From the NCBI GenBank assembly GCA_020049245.1, contig JAIFLB010000106.1:11953-22677 (forward strand): a stretch of 10,725 nt of DNA, in the 5' to 3' direction. Below the pieces are notes generated by a model. That model was not told where the DNA came from, ran no database searches, and saw only the letters and a list, made by a program, of their open reading frames with translations. Positions 6,346 through 10,725 of the stretch are shown here, in pieces. How positions within the stretch are numbered: the stretch's first letter is position 1; each line of letters starts with the position of its first letter. The DNA comes from Betaproteobacteria bacterium. GTDB lineage: Bacteria; Pseudomonadota; Gammaproteobacteria; Burkholderiales; Thiobacillaceae. The translations under genes were made by a program, and so were the position numbers.

Positions 6346-8241
6346 ATGCATCCTCATTTCACCGCCCTGCCCCTGTATGTCGCCCTGTTGAGCGTTGGTC
6401 TGCTCGCCGGCTGTACCACCCCCGGTGGCATCAACGCGGTTTCCCTGCAACCGATCGCCAGCGGGGTGGATGCAAAAAACCGCATCGCACCGGGAAAAAT
6501 GACTGCTTTCGAAGTCCGTATCCAGGACAAGGCTGGCAAGACTTTCAGTACCAGCGACAACACCCTTTCCTGGGATGACCTGGAAATTAACGCCGCGAAC
6601 GCCAGTTTTGATCGGTCCAGCAGCAAGCTCACCTTTGGCCAGGATGTCGGACAAACACCAGACAGCCGCTACAAGATTCGCGTCACTTACAAACCTGCGC
6701 CGGACATCAAGGGAGAACTCAACATCGTGCCGGATTGGGCGTTGATCCTGGGACCGGCAGCAAGCGATGTGGCCAGCATGTTTGTCGCGGTTGAAGGCTT
6801 CAAGGATGGTGATCGCATGGCGCCAGGTCAAATCCTGCCGTTGAAAGTTGAAGTCAAGGATAACGAGGGCCGCTACTTCGGCCTCGGCGACAGCAAGAAC
6901 AATCTGCCGATCGAACGACTCGACATTGAAACCGTGAACATGGATTTCTCGCGCCAGAATTTCACGCTCAGTGGTATCAACGACAGAAAAACGGTTGAAC
7001 CCGCCGGCTACAGCGTTTCGGTCAAATATCGCGGCAACCCGATCCAGACCTACAACGCGCATTTTCAGCCCGACTTCCAGTTGGTCGAAGGGCCGGATGC
7101 CAAAGACGTGCAGGACATCAATTTCGGCGAAGCCACGGTCGCCATCAACTCAGCCATCCCCGGTTCTGTCGTACCGCTGCAATTCCAGGTCAAGGATCGC
7201 GAAGGTCGTGTTTACACCTATCCCCGGCAAGGCAACCAACCCACCCTGCTGCCAAGCAAGATGCGCATCATCGGCGAGAACGTGCAGTACGACGAAGCCG
7301 GCAAGCAGTTCAAGCTGAATGAAAACTATCAGGCCATGGTTGGCAAAATCTACAAGATTTTCGCAACTTACGAAGGCCGTGACGACATGGTGTCGAGTCA
7401 TGTCATCCAGCCTGACTTCCTGCATGGCCTGCCTTTAATGGAAAGTCACGCCATCGAGTTGCGCGGCAACAAGGGTAGTGACGGACGCGCCGGCCAGAAT
7501 GGCAGCAACGGGCCGAACGGTTCCATGAGCCCGGTCGGACTCGGCGGCGCCGGCGCATCCGGCACAGATGGCACGCATGGCGGTCCGGGCCGCAATGGCC
7601 AATCCGGTCCGGCCATCCAGGTTCTCTCGCAGGAAGTTCGCACGCTCGACGGACAGACACGCCTGACCTTGATCGAGGTTACTGGCCCCGGCCAATCGCC
7701 CAAGTATTACTTGCGCCAACTCAATCAACGCCCGCTCGAAATCACCTCGATCGGTGGCGCCGGCGGCGATGGCGGCCATGCCGGCAATGGCGGTAATGGC
7801 GGCAAAGGTGGCGATGGTAAATTTGGCGGCGGCAGCGGCGGACGTGGCGGCAATGGCGGCAATGGCGGCAACGGTTCCAACGGCGGCAACGGCGGCAAAG
7901 TGCTGGTGCTGGTCTCAACGCCGGACATGGAAACCGCCTTTGTCCCGCTCTCCCGTGGCGGTGAAGGCGGCAAGGGCGGCGATGGCGGCATCGGCGGCAA
8001 AGGCGGCAGCGCAGGCTCTATCCTTTACGCAAAAACCGATTCGGGTGAACAGGCTGGTAATTCTTCCCAACAGATTCCGCTTGCCGCCACTGGCAGTGAA
8101 GGCAGCAGTGGCGCCAATGGCGCGTATGGCGTGCCGGGCAATAACGGCGACGATGGCACGGTTGAAATTCGTGTCGATCAGAAAGCCGGCGATGTCATCC
8201 GGCGCGCGCCCAAATCGCTGGTGGAAAACGTGCTGTATTGA
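6346..8241 (+). CDS. Outer-membrane lipoprotein with three tandem beta domains and collagen-like/polyglycine segments (631 aa)
   Basis: The signal peptide ends in the lipobox LAGC with the lipidated cysteine at residue 23. Thr at the next position favours sorting to the outer membrane. Residues about 30-366 are three diverged repeats of about 110 residues. Each has a core like APGKMTAFEVRIQDKAGKTF, APGQILPLKVEVKDNEGRYF or IPGSVVPLQFQVKDREGRVY, then a strand pair ending YKIRVTYK, YSVSVKYR or YKIFATYE, and a closing PD(W/F) motif. Residues 374-421 are collagen-like with Gly every third position. A short non-Gly domain follows (423-468), then glycine blocks at 470-517 (GGN/GGK/GGD triplets) and 538-554, and a final Gly-rich tail at 583-604. 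There is no enzyme motif. It ends the run and is followed by a terminator. It is likely a surface or periplasm-facing fibrous or adhesive element. No close family is recognised beyond these composition classes. Confidence 0.8.
   Translation: MHPHFTALPLYVALLSVGLLAGCTTPGGINAVSLQPIASGVDAKNRIAPGKMTAFEVRIQDKAGKTFSTSDNTLSWDDLEINAANASFDRSSSKLTFGQDVGQTPDSRYKIRVTYKPAPDIKGELNIVPDWALILGPAASDVASMFVAVEGFKDGDRMAPGQILPLKVEVKDNEGRYFGLGDSKNNLPIERLDIETVNMDFSRQNFTLSGINDRKTVEPAGYSVSVKYRGNPIQTYNAHFQPDFQLVEGPDAKDVQDINFGEATVAINSAIPGSVVPLQFQVKDREGRVYTYPRQGNQPTLLPSKMRIIGENVQYDEAGKQFKLNENYQAMVGKIYKIFATYEGRDDMVSSHVIQPDFLHGLPLMESHAIELRGNKGSDGRAGQNGSNGPNGSMSPVGLGGAGASGTDGTHGGPGRNGQSGPAIQVLSQEVRTLDGQTRLTLIEVTGPGQSPKYYLRQLNQRPLEITSIGGAGGDGGHAGNGGNGGKGGDGKFGGGSGGRGGNGGNGGNGSNGGNGGKVLVLVSTPDMETAFVPLSRGGEGGKGGDGGIGGKGGSAGSILYAKTDSGEQAGNSSQQIPLAATGSEGSSGANGAYGVPGNNGDDGTVEIRVDQKAGDVIRRAPKSLVENVLY
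7465..7608 (+). repeat. Collagen-like Gly-X-Y coding segment
   Basis: Codons 374-421 of the lipoprotein put Gly at every third position: about seven clean triplets (GNK GSD GRA GQN GSN GPN GSM), then a phase shift after SPV and a further set such as TDG THG GPG RNG QSG. The length is too short for certainty about a triple helix. Confidence 0.6.
7753..8007 (+). repeat. Polyglycine-type GGX coding repeats (two blocks)
   Basis: Two blocks (7753-7896 and 7957-8007) encode near-perfect GGX triplets with X mostly Asn, Lys, Asp or Ala. The DNA is a degenerate 9-base repeat (GGCGGCAAT and variants). The blocks are separated by a 20-residue hydrophobic strand segment (KVLVLVSTPDMETAFVPLSR). The repetitive DNA could change length by slippage. 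Confidence 0.75.
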
Positions 8242-8309
8242 TGTTTTGTATTGTTGTGTTGTATTGATCAGCGCCACCTGCTTCGATAGCGCTGATGCGG
8301 TTCTGCCGG

Positions 8310-8336
8310 AAAGCGCCCGTTAACGCGGGCGCTTTT
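8310..8336 (+). terminator. Rho-independent terminator after the envelope gene run
   Basis: A perfect 10-bp stem, AAAGCGCCCG (8310-8319) and CGGGCGCTTT (8326-8335), with loop TTAACG, is followed by one more T (8336). The T-run is short but the stem is strong and well placed. A second perfect 8-bp inverted repeat, ATCAGCGC (8267-8274) and GCGCTGAT (8289-8296), stands just upstream. Confidence 0.75.
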
Positions 8337-8390
8337 CACTTGTAAAGTCCGACAATCCCAGCCAACCCTGTCTACCCAACCCCGCCCGCC

Positions 8391-9302
8391 ATGATCCCCA
8401 CATCGCCCCATCACCACCCGTTCGGCATCGTCACCCTGGATGCCGAATACGTCCGTCCCGGTCTCGCCGCCGTTCACCTGATCGTTGAACACGGCCACGC
8501 CGCGATTATCGATACCGGCACCAACGCCGCCGTGCCGCATGTCCTGGCCGCCCTGGCTGATCTGGGCGTCGCGCCTGAAAGCGTGGATTTCGTCATCGTC
8601 ACCCACGTCCACCTCGACCACGCCGGCGCCGCCGGGGCCTTCATCGCGGCCTGCCCGAATGCCAGGCTGGTGGTGCATCCACGTGGCGCGCGGCACATGA
8701 TCGACCCAGGCAAGCTGGTTCAGGGGTCGATGGCGGTATACGGCGACGAGGCGGACGATGGCTTTGCGCTCGACTTCAACGGCCGCCGACTGGAATTCAT
8801 CGATACGCCGGGACATGCGCGGCACCATTACTGCATCCACGATCTCGTCAGCAACTGTCTGTTCACCGGCGACACCTTCGGCATTTCCTATCGGGAATTC
8901 GACGTCGAGGTTGGCAACGTGCGAAAACCCTTCATCTTCCCGACCACCACTCCGGTGCAGTTCGAACCGGAAGCATTGCATGCTTCCATCGATCGACTCA
9001 TCGCGCGCCATGCCGATGCCGCCTACCTGACCCATTTCGGCCGCGTCGACAACCTGCCCTTCCTGGCGCCGGTCCTGCATGAATTAATCGACGAATACGT
9101 CGCAATGGCGCTAGCCGCGCCCGGCGAAGGACAAGCCCGTCTGGATGCGTTGAAGCAGGCGATGAGTGATTGTTTGATGAAGCGATTACGCGCGCATGGT
9201 TGCACGCTGGATGACGCAAGCTGCCACGAACTGCTGGCCAACGATATCGAACTCAACTGCCAAGGGTTGCTGGTCTGGCGCGATCGCGAGCCACGCAGCT
9301 GA
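8391..9302 (+). CDS. Metallo-beta-lactamase-fold metallohydrolase (303 aa)
   Basis: The metal-binding motif THVHLDHAG places His72, His74, Asp76 and His77. Further ligands are His142 in TPGHARHH, Asp161 in FTGDTFG and His215 in LTHFG. This is a complete set for a two-metal MBL-fold hydrolase of the GloB/glyoxalase II-like group (COG0491). There is no signal peptide, so it should be cytoplasmic. The C-terminal 80 residues are helical with several cysteines (261, 271, 278, 290) of unknown role. The segment HPRGARHMIDP after the second strand is typical of one subgroup of uncharacterised MBL proteins; the substrate cannot be told from sequence. Ribosome binding is not obvious before the ATG, which follows the terminator at 8310-8336 by about 55 bases. 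It stands alone and converges on arsM, so a functional link to either neighbour is not supported. Confidence 0.88.
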   Translation: MIPTSPHHHPFGIVTLDAEYVRPGLAAVHLIVEHGHAAIIDTGTNAAVPHVLAALADLGVAPESVDFVIVTHVHLDHAGAAGAFIAACPNARLVVHPRGARHMIDPGKLVQGSMAVYGDEADDGFALDFNGRRLEFIDTPGHARHHYCIHDLVSNCLFTGDTFGISYREFDVEVGNVRKPFIFPTTTPVQFEPEALHASIDRLIARHADAAYLTHFGRVDNLPFLAPVLHELIDEYVAMALAAPGEGQARLDALKQAMSDCLMKRLRAHGCTLDDASCHELLANDIELNCQGLLVWRDREPRS

Positions 9303-9359
9303 AGCAACAAGCACCTGATTAAAGAGTCGGGCGGAAATTCTGCGGTGGGGTGACCTGAA

Positions 9360-10145
9360 CTACTCGCGTGGCTTAACCGCTTCGATATTCGCCGAGGCGA
9401 TGTAGTTTTCCACGCCGCGCCCTGGTGCCCAGTGCTGGATGTAATCGCGGCTGGCCTCCTTCGGCGCGATGCGGATGTCGCTGAAACCAGCGCCGGCCAG
9501 CATGGCGACCAGATCGGCAATTTGTGCCGCACCCGCAACGCAGCCGGTATAGAGCGCCACTTCAGCCAGCATCTCTGAAGGCAGTTCGGCGGTCAGCACG
9601 ATATCGGAAATAGCCAGCCGGCCGCCCGGTTTCAATGCACGGAAGGCGTCATGGAATACCTGTGCCTTGTCCGGCGACAGGTTGATGACACAGTTGGAAA
9701 TGATCACGTCCACCGTCGCGTCACCCACCGGCAGGTGCTCGATTTCGCCGAGGCGAAATTCGACGTTGGCGTAGCCGCCTTTGCTGGCATTGGCGCGCGC
9801 CTTGCTGACCATGTCCGGCGTCATGTCGACGCCGATGACCCGGCCTTGCGAGCCGACTGCGCGCGCGGCCAGAAAGCAGTCGAACCCGGCGCCACTGCCC
9901 AGATCGAGCACTGTCTCACCAGGTTGCAAAGCGGCAATGGCCTGCGGATTGCCACAGCCAAGTCCAAGGTTGGCGCCTTCCGGTACTGCGGCGGTTTCAT
10001 CCGCGCTGTAACCGACGGATTGGTCGGATGGTGCGCAGCAACTGCCACCGGGCGCGGGCGCGGTGGCGCAGCAGGATGAGCCGGTGTTGGCGACTGCTGC
10101 GTAGGCGGTGCGGACTTGCTGGCGGATGGCGTCGTGAGAGGTCAT
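9360..10145 (-). CDS. arsM: Arsenite S-adenosylmethionine methyltransferase ArsM (261 aa)
   Basis: ArsM transfers methyl groups from S-adenosylmethionine to arsenite in the cytoplasm, giving methylated arsenicals. The SAM motif I VLDLGSGAGFDC is at residues 79-90, VIGVDMTPDMV at 103-113 and LKPGGRLAISD at 171-181. The three cysteines known to bind As(III) in this family match Cys64 (LGLGCGNP), Cys152 (SNCVINL) and Cys202 (YTGCVAGA); the 50-residue spacing of the last two equals that in characterised ArsM. The N-terminus adds two Cys-Cys pairs (25-26 and 36-37). I chose the ATG at 10145. The open frame continues to 10190, but that part overlaps the preceding gene, whose stop is 5 bases upstream of this ATG. 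No clear Shine-Dalgarno is present, so coupling to the upstream gene is likely. A demethylating or dual role cannot be excluded, but the identity is firm. Confidence 0.93.
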   Translation of the reverse strand: MTSHDAIRQQVRTAYAAVANTGSSCCATAPAPGGSCCAPSDQSVGYSADETAAVPEGANLGLGCGNPQAIAALQPGETVLDLGSGAGFDCFLAARAVGSQGRVIGVDMTPDMVSKARANASKGGYANVEFRLGEIEHLPVGDATVDVIISNCVINLSPDKAQVFHDAFRALKPGGRLAISDIVLTAELPSEMLAEVALYTGCVAGAAQIADLVAMLAGAGFSDIRIAPKEASRDYIQHWAPGRGVENYIASANIEAVKPRE

Positions 10146-10150
10146 GGGAT

Positions 10151-10474
10151 TCAGCAACAAGATTGCCCGGATTTGGTCGGCGTGCAACATGAACCGCCTT
10201 CGACCACGGCGATGTTGGCGAATGGGTCAACTTTCAGCTTCGGCTTTGCCGGCTCGTAACCCTCTACATAGGCTGCGTCGAATTTCGCGTCCAGCGCCTG
10301 CGCGGCTTCATCGCGGATGTGTCTGGCGATCTCGATCACGCTGTCGATCTGATCCTTGCTGACGCCGTATTCCTTCAGGCGATCAACCTGGCACAAGCCC
10401 TGTTTCGGATGGTTGGAAGCGATGTTGGCGGCCAGGGAAACCAGCGCAACGATGGATGGATGCAGCGCGCTCAT
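10151..10474 (-). CDS. Small AhpD/carboxymuconolactone decarboxylase-like protein with C-terminal Cys-Cys pairs (107 aa)
   Basis: The ATG at 10474 overlaps the permease stop (TCAT on the plus strand, ATGA on the coding strand) and has GAGGA 8-10 bases upstream. The open frame extends to 10561, but this start is clearly better. Residues 1-60 are helical and resemble the AhpD/CMD fold (ANIASNHPKQGLCQVDRLKE; GVSKDQIDSVIEIARHI), yet the usual CxxC/His redox site is reduced to a single Cys28. The C-terminus is GGSCCTPTKSGQSCC, with vicinal cysteines at 96-97 and 106-107. Vicinal thiols bind As(III) in known proteins, so a metallochaperone or arsenic-binding role is a fair inference, supported by its place between a permease and arsM. 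A CMD-like peroxidase is known in arsenosugar operons, but I cannot show that this is its ortholog. Confidence 0.75.
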   Translation of the reverse strand: MSALHPSIVALVSLAANIASNHPKQGLCQVDRLKEYGVSKDQIDSVIEIARHIRDEAAQALDAKFDAAYVEGYEPAKPKLKVDPFANIAVVEGGSCCTPTKSGQSCC

Positions 10475-10725
10475 AAGACAGTCCTCAAAGCATTGAACAG
10501 AACGCCGACCAGCACGAAAGCGGTGGCGAGATAGCCGGCGAACAGGCCAAGCAGCGGCCATTTCACGACTTTGCGCAGAATCAGCATTTCCGGCAGAGAC
10601 AGCGCAATCACCGCCATCATGAACGCCAGCACGGTGCCCAGCGGTACGCCCTTGAGCAGCAGGGCTTCCGCCACCGGGATGATGCCAACCGCGTCGGAAT
10701 ACATCGGCACCCCGACCAGCACCGC
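10471..10725 (-). CDS. ArsP/DUF318-type permease, C-terminal part (cut by window edge)
   Basis: The frame enters from the right edge and ends at the TGA at 10471-10473; about 84 residues are visible. The sequence AVLVGVPMYSDAVGIIPVAE, the helix GTVLAFMMAVIALSLPEMLIL and a last helix ending in FNALRTVL match the C-terminal end of PF03773 permeases (ArsP_1/YraQ group). Two hydrophobic segments (about 28-50 and 58-76) fit membrane helices. In this family ArsP exports methylarsenite and related organoarsenicals. With arsM in the same operon, a methylarsenical exporter is the natural reading, but the diagnostic residues lie outside the window. The symbol is left empty for that reason. The next gene overlaps by four bases. 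Confidence 0.82.
   Translation of the reverse strand, partial: AVLVGVPMYSDAVGIIPVAEALLLKGVPLGTVLAFMMAVIALSLPEMLILRKVVKWPLLGLFAGYLATAFVLVGVLFNALRTVL

Noticed and set aside
6238..7062. 274-residue minus-strand frame across the start of the lipoprotein gene
   Set aside because: The plus strand has a ribosome binding site, lipobox and tandem repeats; the antisense product looks random.
7725..8000. Proline-rich minus-strand frame (PPLPPLPP-like) opposite the glycine blocks
   Set aside because: It is the antisense of GGX codons; low complexity and no start or ribosome binding context of its own.
7753..8007. CRISPR-like or minisatellite array in the 9-base repeats
   Set aside because: The repeats are in frame, degenerate at codon third positions and explained by GGX coding; there are no spacers.
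8268..9080. Long open frame on the minus strand across the MBL gene
   Set aside because: The plus strand encodes a full MBL motif set; the antisense frame has no recognisable domain and arises from GC-biased codons.

Overview
The window looks like chromosomal DNA of a Gram-negative proteobacterium, most likely a betaproteobacterium. The reasons are moderately high GC, a System I cytochrome c maturation gene (ccmA), several Sec signal peptides, a lipobox lipoprotein, and an arsM/permease arsenic cluster of a type common in that class. The taxonomic call is inference from protein style only. No tRNA, rRNA, CRISPR array, transposase or phage gene was seen. Genes cover nearly the whole window and no stretch above 300 bases lacks one.

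Left edge (1-311, minus): the N-terminal third of CcmA, the ATPase of the haem exporter. Next (436-1374, minus) is a secreted LPP20-like protein. It is divergent from a four-gene plus-strand run (1536-8241) that holds a large multidomain periplasmic protein (GNA1162/CsgG-like domain, beta-sandwich, FN3, beta-helix, TPR), a FecR-domain/TPR protein, a FlgT/LPP20-like protein with an SH3-like domain, and a 631-residue lipoprotein with three tandem beta domains and long collagen-like and polyglycine segments. The run ends at a strong hairpin terminator (8310-8336). All five products carry export signals and none has an obvious enzyme domain, so together they look like parts of an envelope or surface structure. 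I know of no named system with this composition; it is the best candidate in the window for something undescribed.

Right part: a plus-strand metallo-beta-lactamase-fold hydrolase (8391-9302) converges on a minus-strand arsenic operon running in from the right edge. The operon order is an ArsP/DUF318-type permease (partial), a small protein with two C-terminal Cys-Cys pairs, and an arsenite S-adenosylmethionine methyltransferase (ArsM). The permease and small gene overlap by ATGA, and arsM starts 5 bases after the small gene. The likely logic is arsenite capture by vicinal cysteines, methylation by ArsM, and export of the product by the permease.
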